Below, one piece after another: positions 44,210 through 54,755 of a stretch of 64,000 nt of DNA. The stretch comes from Methylobacillus flagellatus KT (GTDB taxonomy: Bacteria > Pseudomonadota > Gammaproteobacteria > Burkholderiales > Methylophilaceae), in contig NC_007947.1 of NCBI RefSeq assembly GCF_000013705.1, positions 992,001 through 1,056,000 on the forward strand, in the 5' to 3' direction. The notes beneath the pieces were generated by a model that saw only the letters and a program-made list of their open reading frames with translations, was not told where the DNA came from and made no database searches. A program made the position numbers and the translations under genes. The first letter of the stretch is position 1. Every line of letters starts with the position of its first letter.

Positions 44210-45306
44210 AAGTTGGGACAGGACTCACACGCGGGCGTCAGCCGCTGCCAGGGCTTGCGGTACAAGCTGTTAGGCAAGCGATGGATCAAGCAGGTCTCGA
44301 TATTGCCAATAGCGTGTTGCTGTTCTTGAGCGAGAATTTCGCGCAAAATCCGCAACCAGCCCTACGTGCTGCCGCGAAGGCGGCGAGCACCACTCAGGTT
44401 AGCGGTTGTTCCGCGCCTGGCATTTTTACCCAGGATGAATGGGTGCTGGACGGCTCTGCAGCAGCAGCGCTGGTGCTGGGCGATGATGCTGCCATCTCTC
44501 TGGCGAGAGGCCGAAAGGATGAAATACTGTTGACATTGGCCGCCCCAAACGCATTCAACTCGTCTTGGATGATGTCACCTGGCATATGCTTCGGCGGAGT
44601 GGCAGGAGATGCAACTGGGCAAGGCCGGTTCTCAGTCTGGAATAATGGTAAAGCCTCGTCGGCTGGACATTGTCAACTGATCTTGGAGGGAGCGGCAGGC
44701 GTGGTCGATGTCGCCCATGCTGTCAAGCCGATGAGTGTGCCGCAACGCATCGAACAGGCCAGCCGGCATGACTTGCTTGTATTGTCTAGTCAATCCGGCC
44801 CTCGCCAATCCGCATGGTCGAGCCTGACCAGCGCGCTTGGTGGTCAAGATATCGACGATCACGCGGGGATGCCGTGCCGTCGTGTGATGCTGATGCTGGC
44901 TGAGCATGAGGCAGAATTGTTGCGGAGGGAATGCCAGCTTATTCCTATCGTGGGGGCCGATGCCGTCGCGCAGTCAGTCACGCTGACTAAGAAAGCTGTG
45001 CCCGGCAATTGGTGTGCCTGGGGGGTGTTGGATCGTGATGCCGCGCAGCAGCATCTTGACGCCAAGATCGTCTCCATGGGCGCCCGCTTGCGCGATGAGC
45101 CCGCTTTTGGTTTGATGTTCTCCTGCCTGGCGCGCGGGCCACATTTTTATGATGGGGTAGATCAGGATATAGCGCTGTTGAAACGCTATTATCCCAGCAT
45201 GCCGGTGATCGGGTTCTATGGCAATGGTGAAATCGCCCCGCTCAATGGCCGCAATGTGTTGTGGCAAAATTCCGTCGTGCTGGGATTATTTACTGCTGAA
45301 AGTTGA
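44206..45306 (+). CDS. FIST N and C domain protein
   Basis: This 366-residue protein has the FIST_N fold (about 1-200; SVLLFLSENFA, STTQVSGCSAPGIFTQDEW) followed by FIST_C (about 210-360; GLMFSCLARGPHFYDGVDQD, MPVIGFYGNGEIAP). FIST proteins are small-ligand sensors, possibly for amino acids, usually fused to signalling outputs; here it stands alone. The start is TTG overlapping the nth stop codon by 3 bases, so translational coupling is likely. Confidence 0.85.
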   Translation: MKVGTGLTRGRQPLPGLAVQAVRQAMDQAGLDIANSVLLFLSENFAQNPQPALRAAAKAASTTQVSGCSAPGIFTQDEWVLDGSAAAALVLGDDAAISLARGRKDEILLTLAAPNAFNSSWMMSPGICFGGVAGDATGQGRFSVWNNGKASSAGHCQLILEGAAGVVDVAHAVKPMSVPQRIEQASRHDLLVLSSQSGPRQSAWSSLTSALGGQDIDDHAGMPCRRVMLMLAEHEAELLRRECQLIPIVGADAVAQSVTLTKKAVPGNWCAWGVLDRDAAQQHLDAKIVSMGARLRDEPAFGLMFSCLARGPHFYDGVDQDIALLKRYYPSMPVIGFYGNGEIAPLNGRNVLWQNSVVLGLFTAES

Positions 45307-45309
45307 ACG

Positions 45310-46176
45310 ATGAATGCATCATTGTTGTTGAATGCCGCTAACCGTTATCCACGCGTGCTTTCCATCGCGGGCTCGGACAGCAGCGGGGGAGCAGGCATAC
45401 AGGCCGACCTCAAGACATTTTCCGCCCTGGGCTGCTATGGCATGACTGCCATTACTGCCTTGACAGCGCAGAATACCCAGGGAGTGCGCGCCATTCATAG
45501 CGTTCCACCCGAGATGCTGCGTGACCAGATTGATGCCGTCGTGGAGGATATTGGCGTAGATGCCGTCAAGATCGGCATGTTGCATTCACCGGAAGTCGTG
45601 ATGACTGTTGCGGAAGCGCTGGACACGCACGGCCTGGAGCACGTGGTGCTGGACCCGGTCATGGTGGCGGCCAACGGTGCCAAATTGATTTCGGACGAAG
45701 CCATCTCGGTGCTGGTAAAAGAACTTTTCCCCCGGGCGCTCGTGGTTACCCCCAATCTCGACGAAGCCGCATTGCTACTAGGCCGATCATTGACCGGAAC
45801 CGATGAGCTGGAGCAGGCCGCGCAGGATCTACTCGGCCTGCGCGCTCAGGCCATCTTGCTCAAGGGCGGGCACCTGCCCGGGCATGACGTCCTGGATATC
45901 CTGGTACAAGCCAATGCGGCAGGTCAAGTAACCGAGCTGCACAAACTACATTCACTGCGCATTTCCACCCATAACCTGCATGGAACGGGATGCACCTTGT
46001 CCTCTGCGATTGCGGCATATCTGGCATTGGGTTTTAGTCTGCCAGATGCGGTGCAGGCCGCCAGAATTTATGTGCGTTCCGCCTTGTATGCGGGATCTAA
46101 CGTCAGAACGGGCGCAGGCATCGGTCCGCTGAACCATGGCTTTGCTCCGCAAGCGATGAAAGTGTGGGAGGCCTGA
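45310..46176 (+). CDS. thiD: Hydroxymethylpyrimidine phosphate kinase
   Basis: ThiD phosphorylates HMP and HMP phosphate in thiamine synthesis. It has 288 residues with the ribokinase-family signatures SIAGSDSSGGAGIQADLKTF (N-terminal), VLDPVMVAANG and HGTGCTLSSAIAAYLA with the catalytic Cys region near residue 220. It starts 3 bases after the FIST gene stop and overlaps the DUF1841 start by one base. Confidence 0.95.
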   Translation: MNASLLLNAANRYPRVLSIAGSDSSGGAGIQADLKTFSALGCYGMTAITALTAQNTQGVRAIHSVPPEMLRDQIDAVVEDIGVDAVKIGMLHSPEVVMTVAEALDTHGLEHVVLDPVMVAANGAKLISDEAISVLVKELFPRALVVTPNLDEAALLLGRSLTGTDELEQAAQDLLGLRAQAILLKGGHLPGHDVLDILVQANAAGQVTELHKLHSLRISTHNLHGTGCTLSSAIAAYLALGFSLPDAVQAARIYVRSALYAGSNVRTGAGIGPLNHGFAPQAMKVWEA

Positions 46177-46613
46177 TGGCCTTGTTCCACCCCAGTCGCG
46201 ATCAGGTGCGCCAGTTTTTCTTCGATGCCTGGGCCAAGTTCCAACAGCAGCAAGCCTTGACCGACCTCGAGACCATTGCTGTCGACATCATCCAGGCACA
46301 TCCTGAATACCATCATGTCTTGGAGGCGCCTGAGCAATATCTGGAGCAGTCCTATTTCCCCGAAATGGGGGAAACCAATCCCTTTCTCCATATGAGCCTG
46401 CACCTTTCCGTACTTGAGCAAGTGTCCATTGACCAGCCTCCTGGTATCCATGCCGCTTACCATGCTTTGGCGCGCAAGTATGGCAGTGTGATTGAAGCGC
46501 AGCATGCGCTGATGGATTGCCTGGCTGAGGCGATCTGGCAAGCTCAGCGCAGTAGTACCGGTCTTGATGCACAGGCTTACGCCGCTTGTATCGAGGCCAA
46601 GGCAAGAGGCTAG
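46176..46613 (+). CDS. DUF1841 protein
   Basis: This 145-residue soluble helical protein has the conserved family pattern (SRDQVRQFFFDAWAKFQQQQ, DIIQAHPEYH, ETNPFLHMSLHLSVLEQVSI, DQPPGI). Members are common in Betaproteobacteria and of unknown role. Its ATG overlaps the thiD stop (TGATG). A linkage to thiamine metabolism is possible but unproven. Confidence 0.88.
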   Translation: MALFHPSRDQVRQFFFDAWAKFQQQQALTDLETIAVDIIQAHPEYHHVLEAPEQYLEQSYFPEMGETNPFLHMSLHLSVLEQVSIDQPPGIHAAYHALARKYGSVIEAQHALMDCLAEAIWQAQRSSTGLDAQAYAACIEAKARG

Positions 46614-46643
46614 CCGCGTAAGCGGATATCTTGCTGTACCGGA

Positions 46644-48260
46644 TCAGTGGTGTTCGTGTCCATGCTGGCTGTCCAGCAAGCTGTAATAGTTTGAGGGCTC
46701 CAGCACGGTAGGTACGGCTTCCTCCGCCAGGAACGGGTAATCCTTGCTGTAGTGCAAGCCGCGGCTTTCCTTGCGCTCCATGGCGCTCTTCACGATAAGT
46801 TCCGCAACCTGCAACAGGTTGCGCAATTCGATCAGATTGTTGCTGATGCGGAAATTGCTATAAAACTCGTGCACTTCGTCGCGCAGCAAATGAATGCGGT
46901 GCAATGCGCGTGTCAGGCGCTTGTTGGTGCGGACGATGCCGACATAATTCCACATGGTGCGACGTAGCTCGCTCCAATTGTGGGTGATGATGATTTCCTC
47001 GTCCGCATCGGTGACGCGGCTCTCATCCCAGTAGGGCAGGATGATTTCCGGCATCTGAGGCTGCCTGAGGATGTCCTGCGCTGCTGCCTGGCCGAATACC
47101 AGGCACTCCAGCAGCGAATTGCTGGCAAGGCGGTTGGCGCCGTGCAGGCCGGTACAGGCTGTCTCCCCGATGGCATATAAGCGCGGAATGTCTGTGCGAC
47201 CAATATGGTCGGTCATGATGCCGCCGCAGCTATAGTGTGCTGCAGGCACGACGGGAATGGGTTCGCGCGTGATGTCGATGCCCAGCTCGAAGCAGCGGCG
47301 GTAAATCGTGGGGAAGTGGGAAAGGATGAAGTCTGCTGGCTTGTGGGATATGTCGAGGTAGACGCACTCCAGGCCGCGTTTTTTCATTTCAAAATCAATT
47401 GCGCGCGCCACGATGTCGCGGGGCGCCAATTCGGCGCGCTCATCATGCCAAGGCATGAAACGTGTACCGTCCGGCAGCTTCAGTATGCCGCCCTCACCCC
47501 TGATAGCCTCTGAAATCAGGAACGATTTTGCTTCTGGGTGGTAAAGGCAGGTAGGATGGAACTGGATGAATTCCATATTGGCGATTCTGCAGCCTGCGCG
47601 CCAAGCCATGGCAACGCCGTCGCCAGAAGCGACATCCGGGTTGGTGGTATAGAGGTAGACCTTTCCTGTTCCGCCGGTGGCTAATACGGTATGCTGCGCA
47701 CCAATCGTGAGCACCTTGCCAGTCGTATTGTCCAGTACATAGGCGCCCAGGCAGGCGCTGCCTTCCATGTTGACTTTGCCAGCAGTGATGAGGTCGACTG
47801 CAATATGCTCTTCCAAGACGGTGATGTTGGGGTGCTTGCGCACTTTTTCGGCAAGGGTTTTCTGGACGGCATGTCCAGTGGCATCGGCTGCATGAATGAT
47901 GCGCCGATGGCTGTGACCGCCTTCGCGGGTAAGATGGAAACCACTATTGTCATCTTCACGTGTGAAAGGCACGCCTTCTGCAATCAGCCACTCGACTGTT
48001 TCCCGGCCATGTTCTGCAACCAGGCGGGTAACGGCAGCATCGCATAAACCCGCGCCAGCGATAAGGGTATCTTGAATATGCGCCTCTGTTGAGTCATCAT
48101 CTGCAAGCACGGCAGCAATGCCGCCTTGCGCCCAGTTGCTTGAGCCATCGTTGATGCTGCGTTTGCTGATCAAGCAGACTTTTTTACTTGCCCCGACCTT
48201 GAGGGCGAGAGTGAGGCCTGCTAAGCCGCTGCCGATGATAAGGACGTCGTATTGCTGCAT
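46644..48260 (-). CDS. nadB: L-aspartate oxidase
   Basis: NadB oxidises aspartate to iminoaspartate for NAD synthesis. It has 538 residues with the FAD-binding [14 protein letters not shown], the substrate region [26 protein letters not shown], and the later [10 protein letters not shown] and [17 protein letters not shown]. It ends in a His-rich tail. It is divergent from the rpoE operon. Confidence 0.96.
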   Translation of the reverse strand: MQQYDVLIIGSGLAGLTLALKVGASKKVCLISKRSINDGSSNWAQGGIAAVLADDDSTEAHIQDTLIAGAGLCDAAVTRLVAEHGRETVEWLIAEGVPFTREDDNSGFHLTREGGHSHRRIIHAADATGHAVQKTLAEKVRKHPNITVLEEHIAVDLITAGKVNMEGSACLGAYVLDNTTGKVLTIGAQHTVLATGGTGKVYLYTTNPDVASGDGVAMAWRAGCRIANMEFIQFHPTCLYHPEAKSFLISEAIRGEGGILKLPDGTRFMPWHDERAELAPRDIVARAIDFEMKKRGLECVYLDISHKPADFILSHFPTIYRRCFELGIDITREPIPVVPAAHYSCGGIMTDHIGRTDIPRLYAIGETACTGLHGANRLASNSLLECLVFGQAAAQDILRQPQMPEIILPYWDESRVTDADEEIIITHNWSELRRTMWNYVGIVRTNKRLTRALHRIHLLRDEVHEFYSNFRISNNLIELRNLLQVAELIVKSAMERKESRGLHYSKDYPFLAEEAVPTVLEPSNYYSLLDSQHGHEHH

Positions 48261-48454
48261 AAGAACCTAGAAATGGATGAACTTTAGCGAGTGTAGCGCT
48301 GTCTGTAGCACTAAGCTAGTCATGAAAATACAAAGGGAAGGTCATGATCAAGACAAATAATTTCGAGGAATTTTCGCGCATGAGCTTCGTCGACACGGGA
48401 GTGCGCGGGTATACTCCATCTGTCAAGAAAACACAGTCAGGGAGCGTGGCCGCA

Positions 48455-49072
48455 ATGGCAGTAACCCCGCCAGCGGGTAATCGGGAGCTAGACCAGCAGT
48501 TAGTTGAGCGCGCACAAAGTGGTGATAAGCGTGCGTTCGGGTTGCTGGTGGATAAGTACCAGCGCAAGCTGGGACGATTGCTTTCGCGCTTGATCAGGGA
48601 TCCCGCCGAAGTTGAGGATGTCGTCCAGGAATCCTTCATCAAGGCTTACCGGGCCTTGCCCAGCTTCCGTGGTGATAGTGCGTTTTATACCTGGTTGTAC
48701 CGTATTGGCATCAACACTGCGAAGAATTACCTTGTCGCGATGGGACGCAGACCCCAGGCCACAGGGGATATCGAGATCGAAGACGCAGAAAATTTTGATG
48801 ATGGCAATGAATTGCGCACCATGGATACCCCTGAGACGGAATTGATGGGCAAAGAGATTGCCCAAACTGTGAACGACACCGTCGCTATGTTGCCAGAGGA
48901 ATTACGTACTGCGATTACCTTGCGCGAGATAGAAGGCCTTAGCTACGAGGAAATTGCCACCATGATGGACTGCCCCATAGGGACGGTACGTTCTCGTATT
49001 TTCCGTGCTCGTGAAACGATTGCCCAGAAGTTGCGTCCTTTATTGGACACCCCCGAAAACAGGAGATGGTAA
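48455..49072 (+). CDS. rpoE: Extracytoplasmic-stress sigma factor RpoE
   Basis: This ECF sigma factor controls the envelope-stress regulon. From the start at 48455 it has 205 residues, close to E. coli RpoE (191). Region 2 reads DVVQESFIKAYRALPSFRGDSAFYTWLYRIGINTA (quoted as position 55-90), and region 4 includes LREIEGLSYEEIATMMDCP and GTVRSRIFRAR. An upstream in-frame start at 48344 would add 37 residues of poor protein character. TATACT at 48410-48415 is a possible -10 box. The stop TAA overlaps the next start. Confidence 0.94.
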   Translation: MAVTPPAGNRELDQQLVERAQSGDKRAFGLLVDKYQRKLGRLLSRLIRDPAEVEDVVQESFIKAYRALPSFRGDSAFYTWLYRIGINTAKNYLVAMGRRPQATGDIEIEDAENFDDGNELRTMDTPETELMGKEIAQTVNDTVAMLPEELRTAITLREIEGLSYEEIATMMDCPIGTVRSRIFRARETIAQKLRPLLDTPENRRW

Positions 49073-49530
49073 TGAAAAGTCAAATTTCAGCGCTGATGGA
49101 TGGCGATATGGCGCTTGAGGATGCAGAGTATCTGTATACGACTTTGAAGTCTGGCGGTGAGTCTGCCCAGGCGTGGTCTGATTATCATTTGATTGGTGAT
49201 GCCATGCGTGGCAACCCTGTTTTTAAGCCTGATTTTACCGAACGCCTGATGGCAGCGCTTGAGGAGGAGCCTGTGCTTTTGGTGCCTGCTGTCAAGCGTA
49301 AACAGGCCGTGCTAAAGAACAGCAGGTTTTGGTCTGTAGCCGCTTCGGTTTCTGCGGTTGCATTTGTTGGATGGGTTGTGTTGCAACAACAAGTGCAGAG
49401 CGATCTTGACGATGACGCAACGCCAATGGAGATTGCCCAAAGCTTGCCGGCTGACTATTGGCTTGCTCATCAATCCCAGGCCTCCAACAACTCTGCCTAC
49501 TATATCCAGCCAGCCAATTACTCGGAGTAG
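49072..49530 (+). CDS. rseA: Anti-sigma-E factor RseA/MucA
   Basis: This single-span inner-membrane protein sequesters RpoE until stress-induced cleavage. It has 152 residues: an N-terminal cytoplasmic sigma-binding domain (QISALMDGDMALEDAEYLYT, WSDYHLIGDAMRGN), a membrane helix (FWSVAASVSAVAFVGWVVL at about 84-102) and a periplasmic tail. The start at 49072 has AGGAG 6 bases before it and overlaps the rpoE stop. Confidence 0.92.
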   Translation: MKSQISALMDGDMALEDAEYLYTTLKSGGESAQAWSDYHLIGDAMRGNPVFKPDFTERLMAALEEEPVLLVPAVKRKQAVLKNSRFWSVAASVSAVAFVGWVVLQQQVQSDLDDDATPMEIAQSLPADYWLAHQSQASNNSAYYIQPANYSE

Positions 49531-49537
49531 TGGGTAG

Positions 49538-50488
49538 ATGAAGCGTTTTCTGCTGGCTTGGTTGCTGGCAACTCCGTTTGTGGCTGCGCATGCTGAATCT
49601 GAAGACCCTTGGCTTGTCCTGCAAAAGGCTGCCCGCGCAGCGCATGAGCTTAGTTACAAAGGAGTATTCATCTACCAGGCGGGCGATAATATCAAATCCG
49701 TCCAAATTACCCATACGAATTCAGGCCAAGGCGAGTATGCGCGCATGGTGGTGCTGGATGGCGCACCGCGCGAAGTGCTCAGCCAGGGTGGGGATGTGGT
49801 CATCTTCAGCTCCAAGAATGAGAAAGTCATCATGGAAAAGCGTCGGGCGCATAACCTGTTCCCCGCTGTTCTGCCTGATGACATGGAGCTTCTCAAAGCC
49901 AATTATCAGGCTCGGATTGGCGGAACGGAGCGCATTGCCGGCCGCGCCGGTCGTGTAGTGTTCCTAGATCCGCGTGATGGCCTGCGCTATGCCTACAAGT
50001 TCTGGGCGGATTGCGAGTACGGCTTGCTGCTCAAGTCCCTGATGCTGAGCGAGCAAAAACAAATGCTGGAGCAAATGGCCTTCAGCCAGCTTAATATGAT
50101 GGAAGAGCAGGGAATGGACTGGTTCCACCCTAGTGTCGATCATAGTAAGCATTATATTCTCGAAGAGGCTAATGCACAGCTGGTACAGGAGGCTTCGAAC
50201 TGGACGGTTGGGGCCTTGCCGGTAGGCTACCGCAAGGTTGAGCAGGTGACCCGCTTGGTTCCTGGAAAAAGTGCGCCTGTTACACAAGTCATTTTCACGG
50301 ATGGATTGGCTTCTGTCTCTCTCTTCATTGAACCTTTATCCAAGGGTGTTCGTCCTAGAATCGGCCAAACATCTAAAGGGGCTACCCACTTCTATGCCAA
50401 TGTCAGCAAGGGGCATCAGATACTGGTGGTTGGCGAGGTTCCTGCTGCGACTGTAGCGCAGATAGGCAGCGCAGTCAGTTTCAAATAG
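49538..50488 (+). CDS. rseB: Sigma-E regulatory protein RseB/MucB
   Basis: This periplasmic protein shields RseA from cleavage and senses lipid or LPS. It has 316 residues: a signal peptide ending near AHA, a large N-terminal LolA-like domain (ELSYKGVFIYQAG, MVVLDGAPREVL) and a C-terminal domain (about 215-316). It belongs to the rpoE-rseA-rseB-mucD operon. Confidence 0.93.
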   Translation: MKRFLLAWLLATPFVAAHAESEDPWLVLQKAARAAHELSYKGVFIYQAGDNIKSVQITHTNSGQGEYARMVVLDGAPREVLSQGGDVVIFSSKNEKVIMEKRRAHNLFPAVLPDDMELLKANYQARIGGTERIAGRAGRVVFLDPRDGLRYAYKFWADCEYGLLLKSLMLSEQKQMLEQMAFSQLNMMEEQGMDWFHPSVDHSKHYILEEANAQLVQEASNWTVGALPVGYRKVEQVTRLVPGKSAPVTQVIFTDGLASVSLFIEPLSKGVRPRIGQTSKGATHFYANVSKGHQILVVGEVPAATVAQIGSAVSFK

Positions 50489-50651
50489 CTCGTCAGTGCC
50501 TGAAGCACAGTGATTTTTAAAGTATGGATTGGCCTTGCAGCATGCAAGCTGTGAGGTGCGCATTTTCATGGTTCATGAATGATGGTGTGTGAGTTTGCTG
50601 CTACAAAGTTCTTGGCAGCGTATGAGTGTGACGTGTTAACGAGGTGACGCA

Positions 50652-52085
50652 ATGTTTAAAAAGCTAATTGCCATGTCAGCAATTTGTTTATTTGTTGGTA
50701 TGGCGGGGGCAACGCCGGTTTTAGCCAAGGAATTGCCCGATTTTACCGAGCTGGCGGAAAAGCAGGGAGCGGCAGTGGTCAATATCAGCGTGACCCAGGT
50801 CGTACAGTCTGGAATAGGTGGATCTCCTTTTCCCGGATTCCCCGAAGATGAGGCATTGAATGAATTCTTTCGCCGTTTTGGCATTCCAGGGTTTCCGGGT
50901 GTGCCGCGCGGACAAGGTGGTCCACAGCAACCTGAATTTAAATCCCAGTCCCTCGGGTCAGGATTCATCATTAGCAGCGATGGTTATATCCTGACGAATG
51001 CCCATGTAGTTCGCGAAGCCGATGAAGTGATCGTCAAGCTGAATGATAAACGTGAATTTCAGGCCAAGATTGTGGGGGTTGACCGCCGCACGGATGTCGC
51101 GCTGCTTAAAATTGATGCGACAGGGCTGCCGAAGGTCACCATTGGCAATCCTGAGCAACTGAAGGTAGGGGAGTGGGTGGTGGCAATTGGCTCCCCGTTT
51201 GGACTGGAAAGTACGTTGACCGCCGGTGTGGTCAGTGCAAAAGGCCGTGCCTTGCCACAGGAAAATTTTGTGCCTTTCATCCAGACCGATGTTGCCATTA
51301 ACCCTGGCAATTCTGGCGGACCGTTATTCAACCTCAAGGGTGAGGTGGTAGGCATTAACTCCCAGATATACAGCCGAACTGGCGGTTATATGGGGTTATC
51401 GTTCGCCATTCCGATTGATGTGGCCATGGATGTTGCCAATCAGCTCAAGATTTCCGGTCGCGTAGCGCGTGGCTGGCTTGGGATCGGTATTCAGGAAATG
51501 ACCAAGGAGCTGGCTGAGTCGTTTGGTATGAAGAATACCAAAGGGGCTTTGGTCGCCGGCGTGGAAAAAGGCAGTCCTGCTGAAAAGGGCGGCCTGGAGC
51601 CAGGTGATGTCGTAATCAAGTTCGATGGCAAGGATGTCAATGTTTCTTCCGATTTGCCGCGTATCGTTGGTTCCACCAAGCCTGGCAAGAAGGTGCAGGT
51701 CGAAGTCTTGCGCAGGGGGGCTAGCAAGACCTTGAATATTACACTGGGTGAAATGCCGGCCGACAAGGATGAGGTTGTGCCAACTGCGCAGCCCGATGCC
51801 AAGCCAGAGTCCAATCGCCTGGGGTTGACCCTACGCGAGTTGACGCCACAGCAGCGTCGTAGCCTCAATGGTCGCAATGCGCTGGTCGTGGTTGATGCGC
51901 AAGGTGCTGCTGCACAGGCAGGCATCCGCAGGGGAGATCTGATCCTAGCCCTGAACAATACGGAGGTGCAAAGCCTGGAGCAGTTCACCAAGCAGGTAAA
52001 TGCGGTGCCTGCGGGTAAGACAGTGGCGTTGCTCGTGCAGCGGGAAAACAATACCCTGTACGTACCAGTCAAGGTTGGCAAGTAA
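50652..52085 (+). CDS. mucD: Periplasmic serine protease MucD/DegQ
   Basis: This HtrA protease clears misfolded envelope proteins. It has 477 residues: a signal peptide, catalytic His in LTNAHVV, Asp in DRRTDVALLK, Ser in NPGNSGGPLF, then two PDZ domains (about 280-370 and 385-475). A pro-rich loop (FPGFPEDEALNEFFRRFG, PGVPRGQGGPQQPE) precedes the protease core. Its position after rseB fits MucD rather than DegP, a distinction of naming. Confidence 0.93.
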   Translation: MFKKLIAMSAICLFVGMAGATPVLAKELPDFTELAEKQGAAVVNISVTQVVQSGIGGSPFPGFPEDEALNEFFRRFGIPGFPGVPRGQGGPQQPEFKSQSLGSGFIISSDGYILTNAHVVREADEVIVKLNDKREFQAKIVGVDRRTDVALLKIDATGLPKVTIGNPEQLKVGEWVVAIGSPFGLESTLTAGVVSAKGRALPQENFVPFIQTDVAINPGNSGGPLFNLKGEVVGINSQIYSRTGGYMGLSFAIPIDVAMDVANQLKISGRVARGWLGIGIQEMTKELAESFGMKNTKGALVAGVEKGSPAEKGGLEPGDVVIKFDGKDVNVSSDLPRIVGSTKPGKKVQVEVLRRGASKTLNITLGEMPADKDEVVPTAQPDAKPESNRLGLTLRELTPQQRRSLNGRNALVVVDAQGAAAQAGIRRGDLILALNNTEVQSLEQFTKQVNAVPAGKTVALLVQRENNTLYVPVKVGK

Positions 52086-52154
52086 GGCAGGCCAAGTAAA
52101 ATATGTTGAGTGCCGGTATTTCCTGTAAAATCCGGCTCAATTAGAGTGTTGTAA

Positions 52155-52178
52155 AAGGGCGCTTCGGCGCCCTTCTTT
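52155..52178 (+). terminator. Terminator between mucD and lepA
   Basis: An 8-bp stem (AAGGGCGC / GCGCCCTT) capped by a TTCG tetraloop is followed by CTTTACTT. Confidence 0.8.
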
Positions 52179-52203
52179 ACTTGGCTTAATCTAGAATAAC
52201 TAC

Positions 52204-53997
52204 ATGAAGAATATTCGCAATTTTTCTATTATCGCTCATATCGACCACGGCAAGTCCACGCTGGCCGACCGTATCATCCAGTTGTGCGGTGGGCTGTCCG
52301 ACCGTGAAATGGAGGCCCAGGTACTGGACTCCATGGATATTGAGCGTGAGCGCGGCATTACCATCAAGGCACAAACGGCGGCATTGGAATATAAGGCGCT
52401 GGATGGGCAGGTCTATAACCTGAATCTGATCGATACTCCCGGTCACGTCGATTTTTCCTACGAGGTCAGCCGCTCTCTCGCTGCCTGCGAGGGCGCATTG
52501 CTGGTCGTGGACGCTTCGCAAGGCGTAGAGGCGCAAAGCGTGGCGAACTGTTATACCGCGATTGACCAAGGTGTCGAGGTGGTTCCTGTTCTCAATAAGA
52601 TCGATTTGCCTGCAGCAGATCCGGAACGCGTGATGCAGGAGATCGAGGATGTGATCGGCGTGGATGCTTCCGAGGCCGTGCGTTGTTCCGCCAAGACTGG
52701 TGTCGGGGTGCAGGATGTGTTGGAAACCATGATTGCCAAGATACCCCCGCCGGTAGGCGACCCGGAAAAACCCTTGAAGGCTTTGATTATCGACTCATGG
52801 TTCGACAATTATGTGGGCGTCATTATGCTGGTGCGGGTGGTGGACGGCGTGCTCAAGCCCAAAGACAAGATCCGCATGATGGCGACCAAGGCAACTTACC
52901 TTTGCGAGCAGGTCGGTGTCTTCACACCCAAGTCCCGCCCGCGTGCCTCGTTGTCGGCGGGTGAGGTGGGATTCATCATCGCGGGCATCAAGGAGCTGAC
53001 CAGTGCCAAGGTCGGCGACACTGTCACCCTTGCAGACAGGCCAGCCAGTGAAGCCTTGCCAGGCTTCAAGGAAGTCAAGCCACAGGTATTTGCCGGCTTG
53101 TATCCAGTGGAATCGAACCAGTTCGAGGCCTTGCGCGAAGCGCTGGAAAAGTTGCGCCTCAACGATGCTTCGCTGCAATTCGAGCCAGAAAACTCCAGTG
53201 CGCTAGGCTTCGGCTTCCGGTGCGGGTTCCTTGGCCTGTTGCACATGGAAATCGTGCAGGAGCGCCTGGAGCGCGAGTACGACATGGATCTCATCACCAC
53301 AGCGCCGACTGTGGTGTATGAGCTGTTACTCAAGAGCGGGGAGGTGGTGCAGATCGAGAACCCGTCGCGCCTGCCTGAGCCGTCGCGCATTACCGAAATC
53401 CGCGAACCCATCATTACCATCAACCTGTTGATGCCGCAGGATTACGTTGGCCCGGTGATGACCTTGTGCAATAACAAGCGCGGCGTGCAACGCAACATGC
53501 AATATATGGGGCGGCAGGTGATGCTGAGTTACGAGATGCCGCTCAATGAAGTGGTATTGGATTTCTTCGACAGGTTGAAATCGGTGTCACGTGGTTATGC
53601 TTCCATGGATTATGAGTTCCTTGAGTTCCGTGCCGCGGACCTGGTCAAGCTCGATATCATGGTCAATGGTGAACGCGTCGATGCATTGTCGTTGATTGTG
53701 CACCGTTCAAACAGCGTTTACCGTGGCCGGGAACTGGTATCCAAGATGCGCGAGCTGATTCCGCGCCAGATGTTTGATATTGCAGTGCAGGCTTCCATCG
53801 GCGCCAATATCATTGCCCGTGAGACGGTGAAAGCGATGCGCAAGAACGTCCTGGCCAAGTGTTATGGTGGCGACATCACCCGCAAGAAGAAACTTCTCGA
53901 AAAGCAGAAAGAAGGCAAGAAGCGTATGAAGCAAGTTGGTAATGTTGAAATTCCACAGGAAGCATTCCTGGCTATTTTGAGGGTTGAAGACAAATGA
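52204..53997 (+). CDS. lepA: Elongation factor 4 (LepA)
   Basis: This ribosome-binding GTPase back-translocates stalled ribosomes. It has 597 residues: G1 AHIDHGKST at residue 10 onward, G3 DTPGHVDF, G4 NKID, the EF-G-like domains and the LepA-specific C-terminal domain. It heads lepA-lepB-DUF4845-rnc-era, and its stop overlaps the lepB start (ATGA). Confidence 0.97.
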   Translation: MKNIRNFSIIAHIDHGKSTLADRIIQLCGGLSDREMEAQVLDSMDIERERGITIKAQTAALEYKALDGQVYNLNLIDTPGHVDFSYEVSRSLAACEGALLVVDASQGVEAQSVANCYTAIDQGVEVVPVLNKIDLPAADPERVMQEIEDVIGVDASEAVRCSAKTGVGVQDVLETMIAKIPPPVGDPEKPLKALIIDSWFDNYVGVIMLVRVVDGVLKPKDKIRMMATKATYLCEQVGVFTPKSRPRASLSAGEVGFIIAGIKELTSAKVGDTVTLADRPASEALPGFKEVKPQVFAGLYPVESNQFEALREALEKLRLNDASLQFEPENSSALGFGFRCGFLGLLHMEIVQERLEREYDMDLITTAPTVVYELLLKSGEVVQIENPSRLPEPSRITEIREPIITINLLMPQDYVGPVMTLCNNKRGVQRNMQYMGRQVMLSYEMPLNEVVLDFFDRLKSVSRGYASMDYEFLEFRAADLVKLDIMVNGERVDALSLIVHRSNSVYRGRELVSKMRELIPRQMFDIAVQASIGANIIARETVKAMRKNVLAKCYGGDITRKKKLLEKQKEGKKRMKQVGNVEIPQEAFLAILRVEDK

Positions 53998-54740
53998 TGT
54001 TTGCATTGTTTATGTTGGCGGTGCTGGTCATCACTGGGGCGATCTGGCTGCTGGACAGCTTGTTCTGGCGCAAGAAGCGTGCTGCAGATGCGGCAGACCC
54101 TGTGATCGTGGAGTACTCCAAAAGCTTCTTCCCCGTAATCCTGGCCGTATTCCTGATTCGTTCCTTCATTGTGGAACCATTCAAGATTCCTTCCGGCTCC
54201 ATGATGCCGACCTTGCTGGCCGGGGATTTCATCTTGGTGAACAAGTTTTCCTACGGTCTGCGCGTACCTATCCTCAACAAGACTTTCTTTGAGATCGGGC
54301 ATCCGCAACGCGGGGATGTGTTTGTGTTCCACTATCCGCCTGATCCCTCGATTGACTACATCAAGCGCGTGGTTGGCGTGCCAGGGGATCGCATTGCCTA
54401 TCGCAACAAGCGCCTCTATGTGAATGGCCAGGCGGTGCAGACTGAATATGTCGATGATTACAAGTATGTCGGCTCCGGCCTTAACATGATTGTGACCAAA
54501 CGCTATCAGGAGCAGCTGGGCGATACCAAGCACGATATCCTAATCGAGGAAAACGGCATGGCGTTCGATGGCGAGGTCGAGGTGCCTCCAGGTCACTACT
54601 TCGCCATGGGCGACAACCGGGACAATAGCAAGGACAGCCGTGTCTGGGGCTTCGTCCCCGAGGATAACCTGGTTGGCAAGGCATTCCTGATCTGGTGGAA
54701 TTTTGACGACTTTGGCAGAATTGGCACCAAGATCAAATAA
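53994..54740 (+). CDS. lepB: Signal peptidase I
   Basis: LepB cleaves signal peptides of exported proteins. It has 248 residues: two N-terminal helices ([20 protein letters not shown] and [18 protein letters not shown]), catalytic Ser in [15 protein letters not shown] (about 65) and Lys in [11 protein letters not shown] (about 120), then [11 protein letters not shown]. The start overlaps the lepA stop. Confidence 0.96.
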   Translation: MMFALFMLAVLVITGAIWLLDSLFWRKKRAADAADPVIVEYSKSFFPVILAVFLIRSFIVEPFKIPSGSMMPTLLAGDFILVNKFSYGLRVPILNKTFFEIGHPQRGDVFVFHYPPDPSIDYIKRVVGVPGDRIAYRNKRLYVNGQAVQTEYVDDYKYVGSGLNMIVTKRYQEQLGDTKHDILIEENGMAFDGEVEVPPGHYFAMGDNRDNSKDSRVWGFVPEDNLVGKAFLIWWNFDDFGRIGTKIK

Positions 54741-54755
54741 TTGGAGGGAGCCAGC

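Noticed and set aside
53862-54533. A 223-codon minus-strand frame opposite lepB
   Set aside because: It is His-rich and antisense to a gene with catalytic motifs in place; a shadow frame.
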